A stretch of 64,000 nucleotides of DNA from Arachidicoccus soli (GCF_003600625.1 NZ_CP032489.1:3534001-3598000), one strand, 5' to 3'; positions 27,614-36,254 are shown, numbered from the stretch's first letter. A program made the numbers and translations. The notes: generated by a model not told the origin, from the sequence alone.

Positions 27614-27841
27614 TTATCCAATAACTAAGAGTTCGTCAATTCGTTCAAAATGTTTCTTGTTTAAAGTCGCAATAGATAAATTGTGGATTACAGCAGTTGC
27701 TGCAATAAACAAGTCGGCAATGTCTATTTGCTTCCTCTTCTTTTTGAGTGTTGCATTTATAAAGCATTGACTTTTTGTTGGGACATATTCTTCAAAAAAG
27801 ATGGTTAAACTCAATACATATTTGATTAAGTTTCTCGATAT
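27614..27841 (-). pseudogene. Remnant of a PIN-domain (VapC-type) toxin gene
   Basis: An open frame of about 75 codons encodes only the C-terminal half of a PIN domain: KQIDIADLFIAATAVIHNLSIATLNKKHFERIDELLVI. The Asp and the NKKHFERI motif match VapC-type ribonucleases. The N-terminal half, with the first catalytic Asp (the LLDT-type motif), is absent and the frame is closed by a stop just upstream. No intact antitoxin gene is seen beside it. It probably marks decay of an older toxin-antitoxin locus at this site. Confidence 0.7.
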
Positions 27842-27917
27842 TTATAAATGTACATTGGTGTAATTCCGTAATTTTGAAAAAGGCAACAAAATTATTCATT
27901 TGATAAATTCATATACA

Positions 27918-28139
27918 ATGAAAAATACGCTGGAAGATTTAAAAGACGAAGACCTTATCACAAAAGGGATGATGACCAAAAATCCTATCCGCATGACTCC
28001 AGAAGAATTAGAAGCCTGGAAAAAAGAAAGAGATATTTATGTGCGTCAATATTTATTCTCTATTGGTCAGCCTTTGGTTTATCGGAAAGATGGAAAAATA
28101 ATTGCAGAATATGCTGATGGAAGAATTGAAAAGAGATAA
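27918..28139 (+). CDS. Small protein paired with the zeta-like kinase; possible antitoxin
   Basis: This 73-residue protein starts at the ATG at 27918; an upstream in-frame TTG at 27900 is less likely. The sequence (MKNTLEDLKDEDLITKGMM, then MTPEELEAWKKERDIYVRQY) looks largely helical. It ends in a small beta-hairpin-like part, KDGKIIAEYADGRIEKR. I recognise no named family. The stop codon is 2 bp from the start of the kinase gene, so the two are almost surely translated together. A small gene directly before a zeta-type kinase suggests an antitoxin, but it does not resemble epsilon or PezA. Confidence 0.65.
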   Translation: MKNTLEDLKDEDLITKGMMTKNPIRMTPEELEAWKKERDIYVRQYLFSIGQPLVYRKDGKIIAEYADGRIEKR

Positions 28140-28141
28140 GA

Positions 28142-28807
28142 ATGGCTCGCATTTATATTATCGCTGGAATTCCCGGAATAGGTAAAAGCACATCAGGACG
28201 ATTCTTTGTTCCCCAAGAGTTAAATATTCTTGATTCAGACCTTATGGCTGCAAAATATAAAGCCGATGGTTTTCTTTCTTACAAGGAAATAGGACAGATT
28301 AAATTTGACAGGTTATTTGATGATGCTTTAATGTCGGAAAAAGATTTTGGTATCGAACTCAATCTTGGATTTGAATCCCACTACCACTATGTCAAAAGAA
28401 TTAAAAGATTCAATGCCGAAAATGAAATAATCATCGTTTTATTCCATACGGATGATATTGAACTCTGTAAGGAAAGAGCTAAAATAAGGATTGAAAGAGG
28501 TCTGCATAAAGTTACACCAGAAGTAATTGATGAAATGTATAAAAATTTATTCTCTTTGTTTAACAAATATATCGACCGATTTACAGGGCTAATTGCTGTA
28601 AATGCAGAAGAATCCGGCGGTACAACTATTTGTTTGGAACATAATTTTAAAACAAAACAAACTGTTCCAACCTTACCACTTCCTGATTGGATAGAAAGGG
28701 AATTTTCCCAATTGATAAAACCACAACTGCTCCAAATCAAAAGAATAACGCCCCACGTACATCCGCCAATAGATAAAAATAAAAAACGAAGAGGTCGTGG
28801 AATTTAA
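28142..28807 (+). CDS. Zeta-toxin-like P-loop kinase
   Basis: This 221-residue protein has Walker A GIPGIGKST at residues 8-16 and NILDSDLMAAKY where zeta kinases carry the acidic substrate-binding residues. RIERGLHKVTPEVIDEMYKNLF matches the zeta-family RxxxGGHxVPExxIxxRY region. Zeta and PezT toxins phosphorylate UDP-N-acetylglucosamine and related sugars and so block wall synthesis. This protein could do the same, or phosphorylate another small molecule. The C-terminus is basic (KNKKRRGRGI). It forms a two-gene unit with the small upstream gene, inside an island of repeats and gene remnants. No chromosomal housekeeping role is suggested by its neighbours. Confidence 0.72.
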   Translation: MARIYIIAGIPGIGKSTSGRFFVPQELNILDSDLMAAKYKADGFLSYKEIGQIKFDRLFDDALMSEKDFGIELNLGFESHYHYVKRIKRFNAENEIIIVLFHTDDIELCKERAKIRIERGLHKVTPEVIDEMYKNLFSLFNKYIDRFTGLIAVNAEESGGTTICLEHNFKTKQTVPTLPLPDWIEREFSQLIKPQLLQIKRITPHVHPPIDKNKKRRGRGI

Positions 28808-28957
28808 TATCGTAGATAAAAAATGAACAACCGAAACCTTACTGATTCTTAGATTCAATTAAAGATAGAATAAATAAAAACAGCATAGAAGAATAATCTA
28901 ATGATAAGTTTTATTAACTTCGGTAAGATAAGTTCTTTCACACCTTACGGAAAAAGT

Positions 28958-28990
28958 TTGTTTGCAAATTGTTTGCAAATTGTTTGCAAA
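28958..28990 (+). repeat. Three perfect 11-bp tandem repeats (TTGTTTGCAAA)
   Basis: TTGTTTGCAAA occurs three times without spacing. Each copy contains the palindrome TTTGCAAA, so the palindromes recur every 11 bp, about one helical turn. A fourth copy lies at 29231. Such spacing is typical of protein-binding iterons or operators. Confidence 0.85.
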
Positions 28991-29230
28991 TCGATAAAAT
29001 CGCAGAGAAGTATTTTTATACATTATCCTCTGAAACATTGATAATCAAGTAATAAGATTAAGTGCTTTTAAGAAAATATTTTTTAGGGTTCGGAATTCCA
29101 AATGTCGATAATAACCTAATTCATATTAACTTAGTTAATGCTCATTTTACTCTAACCATTTGACTATCAATAACTTCATCGATTACAATTAGCTTTGTTT
29201 AAACATCTTTTCAGGGAGTTTAACTCCTGA

Positions 29231-29253
29231 TTGTTTGCAAATCTGCTTGCAAA
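29231..29253 (+). repeat. Fourth and degenerate fifth copies of the 11-bp repeat
   Basis: An exact TTGTTTGCAAA at 29231-29241 is followed by a partial copy with core TTGCAAA at 29247-29253. They lie 240 bp from the triple array and next to the GC-rich element. The rest of 28808-29230 is AT-rich and shows no gene. Confidence 0.7.
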
Positions 29254-29289
29254 CTTTTTCCAGGACGAGACAAAACAATGAAAACGCCT

Positions 29290-29380
29290 CCACAATGCAA
29301 GCGTGAGGGATATTAGCTGTAGCCTGCCGCGACGCAGGAGCGGCAACTACAAGCGGATAGTCCGAAGGGAACGGCAAAAT
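29290..29380. other. GC-rich structured island, possible ncRNA or dispersed repeat
   Basis: About 90 bp are strikingly GC-rich against an AT-rich background. TGTAG (29318-29322) and CTACA (29347-29351) enclose a CCTGC / GCAGG hairpin, with a competing GCCGC / GCGGC pairing. A CGGA / TCCG hairpin follows at 29354-29364. The minus-strand reading frame across it (PLVVAAPASRQATANIPHA) resembles small hypothetical ORFs that I associate with repeated elements in Bacteroidota genomes. I take it as a repeat or RNA, and not as a protein gene. Confidence 0.45.
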
Positions 29381-29432
29381 GGAAAACGATAAAAAAGTAA
29401 TAAGGTAGTGAGCGGCATGCCCAAAAACAAAA

Positions 29433-30080
29433 TTAGGTCATTAACCAATAAGCAATTATTTGGCAGATAACCCCTACAAGAAACCCTAAATTGATTTCAA
29501 AAATACTATGTTCGCTTAAAGACATACGTGCTGAACAAACTACTCCAGCCAAAATAGTAACAACAGCAATATCCAATCCGTAATTGTTTTGATACAATAA
29601 ACATGTTAAGACTATTGCTGCTACTGCTCCACCTACTCCCATAGCATGCATACTTATTTTTACAAAATTGTTGAGTATTAATCCTGGAACTGTAGCGATG
29701 AATATACCGAAGTAAAAAAACTTCAATGCTGAAGCCTGATCCGTAAAGTTGCGACTTAGGTACCACATCCACCAATAATAAATCATCGTAGCTATATAGG
29801 GGATGATACGCTCTTTTTGATAACGCAAATACATATTTTTAGCAAAGCCAAGTTTCCACAAAAGAAAGACAGTAAAAGCCGGATAAAAAGCTGTGGTCAT
29901 AAAAAGCCCTATTTCCCTAAGACTTAATTCATGACCGCTAAGGCCAATAAATTCATAAGGAAATCGCCAATACATCCATAAAAATATATAAGTAGGGATA
30001 AACAACGGATGCAATAAATAGGAAACAATCTTTGCAGGAATTCTTATATATTGTGGTTGCTGTTGAGCTACATTTTCCAT
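29433..30080 (-). CDS. Integral membrane protein, PAP2-phosphatase-like C-terminus
   Basis: This 215-residue protein has about six hydrophobic segments. The C-terminal half has the layout of PAP2-type phosphatases: ISMHAMGVGGAVAAI then ARMSLSEHSIFEINLGFLVG, with His, Arg and a second His near the expected places. The first PAP2 motif (KxxxxxxRP) is not obvious, so catalysis is uncertain. It lies 9 bp downstream of rpoN. It is a conserved type in Bacteroidota, usually left as hypothetical. Confidence 0.6.
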   Translation of the reverse strand: MENVAQQQPQYIRIPAKIVSYLLHPLFIPTYIFLWMYWRFPYEFIGLSGHELSLREIGLFMTTAFYPAFTVFLLWKLGFAKNMYLRYQKERIIPYIATMIYYWWMWYLSRNFTDQASALKFFYFGIFIATVPGLILNNFVKISMHAMGVGGAVAAIVLTCLLYQNNYGLDIAVVTILAGVVCSARMSLSEHSIFEINLGFLVGVICQIIAYWLMT

Positions 30081-30089
30081 TGTTTTTGC

Positions 30090-31574
30090 TTATAATTGTT
30101 TGCGTAAACGTGCCACTGGGATATTTAATTGTTCCCGGTACTTAGCTACTGTACGCCTTGCGATATTGTAACCTTTTTCTTGCAATATTTCTGTTAAACG
30201 CTCATCGCTTAGAGGCTTTTGTTTTTCTTCAGTTTCAATTACATCCATTAATATTTTCTTCACTTCGCGCGTACTCACTTCTTCACCGCTATCGGTACTT
30301 AATGATTCACTAAAGAAAAACTTCAGACGATAAGTTCCAAATTCCGTTTGCACAAACTTACTGTTGGCCACACGGCTTACAGTAGAGATATCTAACCCTA
30401 TGCGCTCAGCAATATCTTTTAAAATCATAGGTTTCAAAACAGTTTCGTCTCCCGTTAGGAAAAATTCCTTTTGGTATTGCATAATCGCATTCATCGTACT
30501 AAGCAAAGTATGTTGGCGTTGCTTAATCATATCAATAAACCATTTGGCCGAATCTATTTTTTGTTTAATGAAAAGCACAGCTTCTTTTTGGCGCTTATCT
30601 TTTTTACTGCCTTTATCATACTCTTTCAACATATCGCGATACCCATCACTTATACGTAGATCAGGAGCGTTCTTAGAATTGAGTGAAAGTTCGAGATCGC
30701 CTCCGCTATTTAGAATAAAAAAATCAGGAACAATATAACTAAAGGCTTTATTTACCTCACCAACATTACCTCCCGGCTTAGGGTTGAGTCGGATAATGGA
30801 TTGGATGGCATCTTTTAACTGCTTTTCTGAAATAGATAGTCCACGTAATATTTTGTCATAATGTTTCTTTGTAAACTCATCAAAATATTTCTTTAAGATT
30901 TGAATAGCTATTTCTGAACTTTCAGTTACATCGTCATTGGGGCGTTGCAATTGTAGTAATAAACATTCTTGCAAATCGCGTGCACAAATACCAGGTGGAT
31001 CAAATTGCTGTATTTGATGAATAAGTAGTTCAATCTCTTGCTCATTGGTTGAAATATTCTGCCTGAATGCCAAATCATTTACAATAGAACTTAATTCACG
31101 CCGCAAGTACCCATCATCATCAATGCTACCAATTATTTGCTCTGCTATAATTTGCTGCTTTTCATTAAGTGAAAGCATGCCTAATTGATTAGATAGCATT
31201 TCGTGCAAACTGCTTTCTACTTTAAATGGCATCGTTTGCCTTTCCTCTGGAATTTCATAAGCATCATTGCGTAATTTGTAATCCGCAATTTCATCGTCAC
31301 CTTCGGTGACATATTCCGATATATCTATACTTTCGTATTGCTCTTCGCTACCATCCAATTCAAATTCCTGCTCATCAGATTCCTCTAAAATAGAGTCTGA
31401 TATTTCGGGGAGTTCTTCTTCCTTTGCCTCTTCAAGCGCCGGGTTTTCTTCCAATTCCTCTTTTATACGCTCTTCTAAATTGGCAGTAGGGACCTGCAGC
31501 AATTTCATCAATTGAATCTGCTGAGGCGATAGTTTTTGTAATAATTTCTGTTGAAGTGTTTGACTTAGAGCCAT
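30090..31574 (-). CDS. rpoN: RNA polymerase sigma-54 factor
   Basis: This 494-residue protein starts with the Gln/Leu-rich activator-contact region (QKLLQKLSPQQIQLMKLLQVP) and a highly acidic region II (about 48-90). The core-binding domain holds DPPGICARDLQECLLLQL, and the DNA-binding half includes DISTVSRVANSKFVQTEFGTYRLKFFFSE. The RpoN box is ARRTVAKYREQL near the C-terminus. It directs transcription that needs AAA+ activators. The membrane-protein gene follows by 9 bp. No activator gene is near. Confidence 0.97.
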   Translation of the reverse strand: MALSQTLQQKLLQKLSPQQIQLMKLLQVPTANLEERIKEELEENPALEEAKEEELPEISDSILEESDEQEFELDGSEEQYESIDISEYVTEGDDEIADYKLRNDAYEIPEERQTMPFKVESSLHEMLSNQLGMLSLNEKQQIIAEQIIGSIDDDGYLRRELSSIVNDLAFRQNISTNEQEIELLIHQIQQFDPPGICARDLQECLLLQLQRPNDDVTESSEIAIQILKKYFDEFTKKHYDKILRGLSISEKQLKDAIQSIIRLNPKPGGNVGEVNKAFSYIVPDFFILNSGGDLELSLNSKNAPDLRISDGYRDMLKEYDKGSKKDKRQKEAVLFIKQKIDSAKWFIDMIKQRQHTLLSTMNAIMQYQKEFFLTGDETVLKPMILKDIAERIGLDISTVSRVANSKFVQTEFGTYRLKFFFSESLSTDSGEEVSTREVKKILMDVIETEEKQKPLSDERLTEILQEKGYNIARRTVAKYREQLNIPVARLRKQL

Positions 31575-31729
31575 TACTTTTGCCTTTTTGTTTTAGAACT
31601 GGTCAAAAGTACAACGAAAATTATGGCTTTGGGTAATTTATATGAGATTTATTTAAGATTGGTTTGATTTTTGATAGCTTGCGCATTCAACTTTTATGCT
31701 GCTGCTGTTCCTCTTTTTTTAGAAAGCAA

Positions 31730-32521
31730 TTAATAAACGCTTTGGCCATATTTTTCTTTAAAAACAGTAAGAAGCAAGACCAAATCAATCTTACTTATAT
31801 TAAGCGTTTTCAACTCAATATTCATAGTTTTTATATCGAGTTGTGCATTTTGATAATAGAGCGTAACGTTCGAACTTGTGGTTTTCCCACCTGCATTATA
31901 TTGCCAATCTATTAAATGGTTCCAAGATATCTTTTTATTAAAAATATGCAAAGAATCGGGGTCAAATGAAATCAAAGGCTGTTCTTTTAAAGGCTGCCCA
32001 TTTGCATCGTTAAAAAGAAAATAGTACCCAATGGCTATGGCGCCCAAAATTACAAGCATAGTGCTGGTATCCATATTTAAAAAAAATCTTTTGCTAATAA
32101 AAAGCATAGCGGCCAAAAATATCGTATAGATTGCTATAACCTTCCAAGCTCTTGATTTTTTACTGCCAATCTGAGTTCTTAGGCTATTATCACGAATAAA
32201 ATCATAAGTAGAAAAATTTTGATAATTTAATTTAACTCGCTCCATTTGCTTTCCAGCCATGTTGAATTTATCATCTAACTGGATTCTATCAATTATATAA
32301 TAGAATAAATTTTTATGTTGCGAATGCTCTAATTGATAACGAATAATACTATTCCTAAAAATAGAAATCAAAATAATGACAACGGATAACACAAAAACGA
32401 AAAGATTAATATTCCCTCCAATTTGCGTACCCCCCATACAAGCCAATACCAATAGTATAAAACCAGTAATGGCAATAAGGCTAGAATATTCTAGCAGTCG
32501 AATACTGTTCTTGACATTCAT
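31730..32521 (-). CDS. Conserved hypothetical membrane protein
   Basis: This 263-residue protein shows two N-terminal hydrophobic segments (about 12-30 and 39-55) and two more near 125-165. A C-terminal domain follows that looks soluble and beta-rich (ISFDPDSLHIFNKKISWNHLIDWQY, VTLYYQNAQLDIKTMNI). This last part resembles a PH-like fold on a membrane anchor, but no named family is evident. It has no obvious operon partner. Coding is supported by length and the absence of a competing frame. Confidence 0.65.
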   Translation of the reverse strand: MNVKNSIRLLEYSSLIAITGFILLVLACMGGTQIGGNINLFVFVLSVVIILISIFRNSIIRYQLEHSQHKNLFYYIIDRIQLDDKFNMAGKQMERVKLNYQNFSTYDFIRDNSLRTQIGSKKSRAWKVIAIYTIFLAAMLFISKRFFLNMDTSTMLVILGAIAIGYYFLFNDANGQPLKEQPLISFDPDSLHIFNKKISWNHLIDWQYNAGGKTTSSNVTLYYQNAQLDIKTMNIELKTLNISKIDLVLLLTVFKEKYGQSVY

Positions 32522-32669
32522 AAGCTCGGTTTAGTAGAATAGCAGAATTAATTATTAGTATCTTTACAATAACTTAATGTAAAATTAACAAAATAGAAAA
32601 TAGCCAATAATTATTTGTTATTCACAAATTACCAACATCAATCGATTGCGTAACCAATGAAAGGGCTGA

Positions 32670-33176
32670 TTACAGATATTTTTGCAAAAGCAAGTTTTTG
32701 TGGTGAAGCGCATGACCGAATGTCATATAGATCATTCCTAAGCAGGTTGTTTCATAACTATTAATTAAACCTCTATTTTTCAAAACAGCATGATTAAAAG
32801 AACGGAATAAAATATTTGAAGAAATACGTAATGTAATATACTCCTCCTTTAAATCACTGAATGCACGCATATTTGCAAAACTATTCGTCGCATAATCATT
32901 CTGCTGAAAACCTGGCAGAGATTGTTTCTCTCCTCTTGCTAATGCTAATGCACGATAGGAGAAAATACGTTCAGTATCTATTAGGTGCTGTATCACCTCT
33001 TTTACCGACCATTTATTTTCTGCATACGAATAGTTCGCTTTTGTATCAGGGATAGATTCCACAAAATGTAGCAACTCATCATTATGAATAGTAATTATTT
33101 CGGCTACAGTATTTCCTTTTACAAGAGATACATAATCATTGGCAAAAGCTGGATAATCATTTTGGGCAGGTCTCAT
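32670..33176 (-). CDS. DinB family protein
   Basis: This 168-residue protein is a four-helix-bundle DinB/YfiT-type protein. The metal-site histidines are seen in WSVKEVIQHLIDTERIFSYRALALARGE and near the end in TFGHALHHKNLL. Family members are divalent-metal proteins, some acting as thiol-dependent transferases. The specific role cannot be told. It is divergent from gldC. Confidence 0.88.
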   Translation of the reverse strand: MRPAQNDYPAFANDYVSLVKGNTVAEIITIHNDELLHFVESIPDTKANYSYAENKWSVKEVIQHLIDTERIFSYRALALARGEKQSLPGFQQNDYATNSFANMRAFSDLKEEYITLRISSNILFRSFNHAVLKNRGLINSYETTCLGMIYMTFGHALHHKNLLLQKYL

Positions 33177-33250
33177 TATAAAAAATTTATTTATTAATGA
33201 AGTTAAAATGCAAATATCATTATTTAAAAAAATATTCTATTTTTAAAAAT

Positions 33251-33258
33251 TATCTTTG
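33251..33258 (+). promoter_or_regulatory. Probable -7 element (TATCTTTG) for gldC
   Basis: Matches TAnnTTTG, 29 bp before the gldC start codon. The -33 element is not clear. Confidence 0.45.
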
Positions 33259-33287
33259 TAGCGATCAAAAAAAAACAAAGTTAATTT

Positions 33288-33644
33288 ATGGCAAAGTCCA
33301 ACATTCAAATTGAAGTAAATTTAGATAATGATAAAGTTCCTGAAAGTATCATATGGAATGCAAGCGATGGAAATGATGAAATGCAAAAAGCTAAAGCCAT
33401 GATGTTGGCTTTTTGGGACGGTGCTGACAAGAGTGCCTTACGTATAGATTTATGGACAAAAGAAATGATGGTGGATGAAATGGCAGATTTTTTCTATCAA
33501 ACACTAATGACTATGGGTGACACACTTAAACGCGCTACAAACCAGCAAGAACTAGTAAATGATATTAAAAATTTCGCAAAGGAATTTTATCAGAAGTTTC
33601 GTGAAATACAATTGAAAGAAAATAAAATTGAAGGAAAGATGTAA
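33288..33644 (+). CDS. gldC: GldC family gliding-motility protein
   Basis: This 118-residue cytoplasmic protein has the GldC features: KSNIQIEVNLDNDKVPESIIWNASD, ALRIDLWTKEMMVDEMADFFYQTL and FAKEFYQKFREIQLK. In Flavobacterium, GldC supports gliding and works with the GldB lipoprotein. Here no gldB is adjacent, and many non-gliding Bacteroidota keep the gene, so motility cannot be concluded. It is followed by yqeY after 39 bp. Confidence 0.9.
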   Translation: MAKSNIQIEVNLDNDKVPESIIWNASDGNDEMQKAKAMMLAFWDGADKSALRIDLWTKEMMVDEMADFFYQTLMTMGDTLKRATNQQELVNDIKNFAKEFYQKFREIQLKENKIEGKM

Positions 33645-33683
33645 GATTCAATTTTCCGTTTATTTAATTTAAAAAAACAAAAC

Positions 33684-34136
33684 ATGAGTTTAGAAGAACA
33701 AATAATGACTAGGCTGAAAGATGCTATGAAAGCTAAAGATGAAGATAGTTTGCGCGGATTACGTGCTATTAAAGCAGAAATCATTAAGGCAAAAACAGAA
33801 CCTGGCGCTGGCGGGCAGATTTCTGAAGAGGGAGAATTGAAGATGTTGCAGAAGCTTGTAAAACAGAGGAAAGATTCTTTGGAGATCTATGAAAAGCAAA
33901 ACCGTGAAGATCTTGCACAAAAAGAAAGAAGTGAACTTGCTATTATAGAACAATTTTTACCTAAGCAAATGAGCGAAGACGAATTACGTACAGCATTACA
34001 AGCGATTGTTTCTGAAACGGGTGCATCTTCTGCCGCAGATATGGGTAAAGTAATGGGAAGAGCAACTAAAGCGTTTGCAGGAAAAGCGGATGGAAAGATG
34101 GTTGCCAATATTGTTAAAGAACTTTTGAATAAATGA
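33684..34136 (+). CDS. GatB/YqeY domain protein
   Basis: This 150-residue protein matches the YqeY family: SLEEQIMTRLKDAMKAKDEDSLRGLRAIKAEIIKA, then QRKDSLEIYEKQNREDLAQKE and the end MGKVMGRATKAFAGKADGKMVANIVKELL. The fold is shared with the tail of GatB, which helps the tRNA-dependent amidotransferase bind tRNA. The role of the free-standing protein is unclear. Its stop codon overlaps the next start by 4 bp. Confidence 0.92.
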   Translation: MSLEEQIMTRLKDAMKAKDEDSLRGLRAIKAEIIKAKTEPGAGGQISEEGELKMLQKLVKQRKDSLEIYEKQNREDLAQKERSELAIIEQFLPKQMSEDELRTALQAIVSETGASSAADMGKVMGRATKAFAGKADGKMVANIVKELLNK

Positions 34137-34669
34137 CCATTGATATTATAGCTGCAATAATTTTAGTTTTAGCTATTTTCAAAGGATATAAGCAGGGTAT
34201 TATCATGGCTATATTCTCATTCTTAGCGCTTATTATTGGGGTCGCAGCTGCCATGAAACTTTCTGTTGTTGTAGCAAACTATATGTATCACCATGGGATG
34301 CACGGCAAATGGTTGTCTTTTCTCGCATTTATAATCGTCTTACTGGTCGTAGTTTTATTGGTAAAAATTTCAGCCAGGGTCATTCAAAAAGTAGCTGAAG
34401 TTGCCTTTATGGGGTGGTTGAATCGATTCTTGGGGATTTTATTATATGCATTCATTTACTTCACCATATTCAGTATACTTCTATTTTATGCAGATAAAAT
34501 TGGTTTGATAAAAAGCACAAGCATGCAACAAGCAACTACTTACAAATATATCCAACCCTTAGGCCCGTTTGTAATGAATAATATAGGGAAAGTAATACCT
34601 TGGTTCAAAAATATGTTTTCAGATCTCAGTTCGCTATTTGCCGGGATAACAATTAAAACTGTCCAATAA
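34133..34669 (+). CDS. CvpA family membrane protein
   Basis: This 178-residue protein has four hydrophobic segments and the CvpA-type opening TIDIIAAIILVLAIFKGYKQGIIMAIFSFLALIIGVAAAMKLS, followed by FLGILLYAFIYFTIFSILL. CvpA is linked to colicin V production and envelope stress in enteric bacteria. Its start overlaps the yqeY stop, so they are translationally coupled. Confidence 0.85.
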   Translation: MTIDIIAAIILVLAIFKGYKQGIIMAIFSFLALIIGVAAAMKLSVVVANYMYHHGMHGKWLSFLAFIIVLLVVVLLVKISARVIQKVAEVAFMGWLNRFLGILLYAFIYFTIFSILLFYADKIGLIKSTSMQQATTYKYIQPLGPFVMNNIGKVIPWFKNMFSDLSSLFAGITIKTVQ

Positions 34670-34773
34670 AATGCTGCAGATTTTAAAATCAATAGCAATG
34701 TGCTAAAAAAAAAAATACATTATCAACTGAATTATGTTTATTTGTAAGACAAAAATAGTTGCTAACAAAAATT

Positions 34774-35535
34774 ATGAACTACGAAATAAAACAAAACGAT
34801 AAATTTAAATTTATAGATGAAGGCGAAGGAGAAATCCTTGTCCTTTTTCATGGCTTATTTGGTGCACTTAGTAATTTCAGTGACTTAATTGAACATTTTA
34901 GAAAAGAATACCGTGTTATAGTACCGATTCTACCATTACTTGAGTTGGACTTATTAAACACAACAGTAGGAGGTCTTCAAAAATATGTCAATAAATTTTT
35001 TGAAAAATTAGATCTTAAAAACATAAACCTATTAGGAAATTCATTGGGTGGACACGTTGCATTAGTACAAATTTTAAAGCATCCTGAACGTATAAAAACC
35101 TTGATTCTAACGGGTAGTTCCGGTCTTTTTGAAAATGGAATGGGTGACACTTATCCTAAGCGGGGAGATCGTGAATATATTCGAAATAAAACTGCTTATA
35201 CTTTTTACGACCCTGCGATGGCTACCGAAGAATTAGTTGATGAGGTATTTGAAATAACGAATAATAGATTAAAGGTTATTAAAATAATCGCGTTAGCAAA
35301 AAGTGCTATCCGCAATAACTTAGGCGAAGAATTAAAAGAAATAAAACAACCCACTTTATTAATCTGGGGTAAAAATGATAATGTAACACCTCCTTTTGTT
35401 GCAGAGGAATTCAATAAACTTATTCCAAATTCAGAATTATATTTTATAGATAAATGTGGTCATGCACCAATGATGGAAGTTCCATCTGAATTCAATGCAA
35501 TTCTTAACCCTTTTTTAGAAAAACACAAAGAGTAA
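34774..35535 (+). CDS. Alpha/beta-hydrolase
   Basis: This protein of about 253 residues starts at the ATG at 34774; a TTG 15 bp upstream is possible but less likely. It has the oxyanion region LFHGLFGALSNFSDL, the nucleophile elbow LLGNSLGGHVALV, then the late acid LLIWGKNDNVTPP and the catalytic His in DKCGHAPMMEVP. It is a serine hydrolase of esterase or lyase type; the substrate is unknown. It ends 5 bp before the CBS-domain gene, so they are co-transcribed. Confidence 0.88.
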   Translation: MNYEIKQNDKFKFIDEGEGEILVLFHGLFGALSNFSDLIEHFRKEYRVIVPILPLLELDLLNTTVGGLQKYVNKFFEKLDLKNINLLGNSLGGHVALVQILKHPERIKTLILTGSSGLFENGMGDTYPKRGDREYIRNKTAYTFYDPAMATEELVDEVFEITNNRLKVIKIIALAKSAIRNNLGEELKEIKQPTLLIWGKNDNVTPPFVAEEFNKLIPNSELYFIDKCGHAPMMEVPSEFNAILNPFLEKHKE

Positions 35536-35540
35536 TCAGT

Positions 35541-36206
35541 ATGCTGTCTGCACAAATAACTTCTTTAGAATTTCCCACCTTCCAATTATCGGAAAACGAT
35601 AGAGAAGATATTCTGGCTGTAAGTCTGGCTACCGGATATAGTATGTTTCCTGTTTTAAATAAGGAAATATTTGTGGGGCTTATTTCTATTAAAGACTTAA
35701 ATGCATTACCCGCAAACACAAGACTCAGTGATGCCCAAAATCATTTTTTAAAAGCAGCGCTAAATGAGAAGGATTATTTCTTATCTGCTTTTAAATTAAT
35801 GTCACTCACTCAATATCCAATCTTACCCGTCGTCAATACCGACAATCAATACTGTGGAACAATTACACAACAATCCTTATTAAATGCTTTGGGTATATTT
35901 CTTGACATTCAGGAAAATAATGGAGGGGTCATCGTGCTCCAAATGGACAAGTTGGATTATTCCTTTTCAGAGATTTCTAGGCTAATTGAGTCTGATAATG
36001 CAAGTATTACCCATCTAAATACTTATTTTGATATACCTACTGCTGCCTTTATCGTTTCCATCAAGATCAATAGAATGAATGTTTCCGAAATCATTGCGAC
36101 TTTACAGCGTTTCGATTATCAAATTTTATATTCTACTAGCGAAGAAATATATGAGAATGAATTAAAGCGCAATTATGAGGGGCTTATGAATTATTTAAAT
36201 ATTTAA
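35541..36206 (+). CDS. CBS-domain protein
   Basis: This 221-residue protein has two CBS repeats (about 5-65 with ATGYSMFPVLNKEIFVGLISIKDL, and 70-130 with LTQYPILPVVNTDNQYCGTITQQSLL). A C-terminal ACT-like part follows (about 135-200: GGVIVLQMDKLDYSFSEISRLIESDNASI). CBS pairs bind adenine nucleotides and act as energy or ligand sensors. No catalytic domain is attached, so it probably regulates a partner. It follows the hydrolase gene by 5 bp. Confidence 0.85.
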   Translation: MLSAQITSLEFPTFQLSENDREDILAVSLATGYSMFPVLNKEIFVGLISIKDLNALPANTRLSDAQNHFLKAALNEKDYFLSAFKLMSLTQYPILPVVNTDNQYCGTITQQSLLNALGIFLDIQENNGGVIVLQMDKLDYSFSEISRLIESDNASITHLNTYFDIPTAAFIVSIKINRMNVSEIIATLQRFDYQILYSTSEEIYENELKRNYEGLMNYLNI

Positions 36207-36254
36207 AAAAATGGCATAATAATAGCTATATTTAACATCATAAATCAAAACCTC

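Noticed and set aside
28958-28990. A replication origin
   Set aside because: The repeats do not match DnaA boxes and no replication gene is nearby.
27595-29109. 11-bp direct repeat CAAATGTCGAT flanking the accessory island
   Set aside because: An 11-mer recurring once in 1.5 kb of AT-rich DNA is expected by chance, and no integrase or inverted ends are present.
29189-29377. A 62-residue protein gene on the minus strand
   Set aside because: It crosses the repeats and the GC-rich island, has unlike composition and looks like a translated repeat element.
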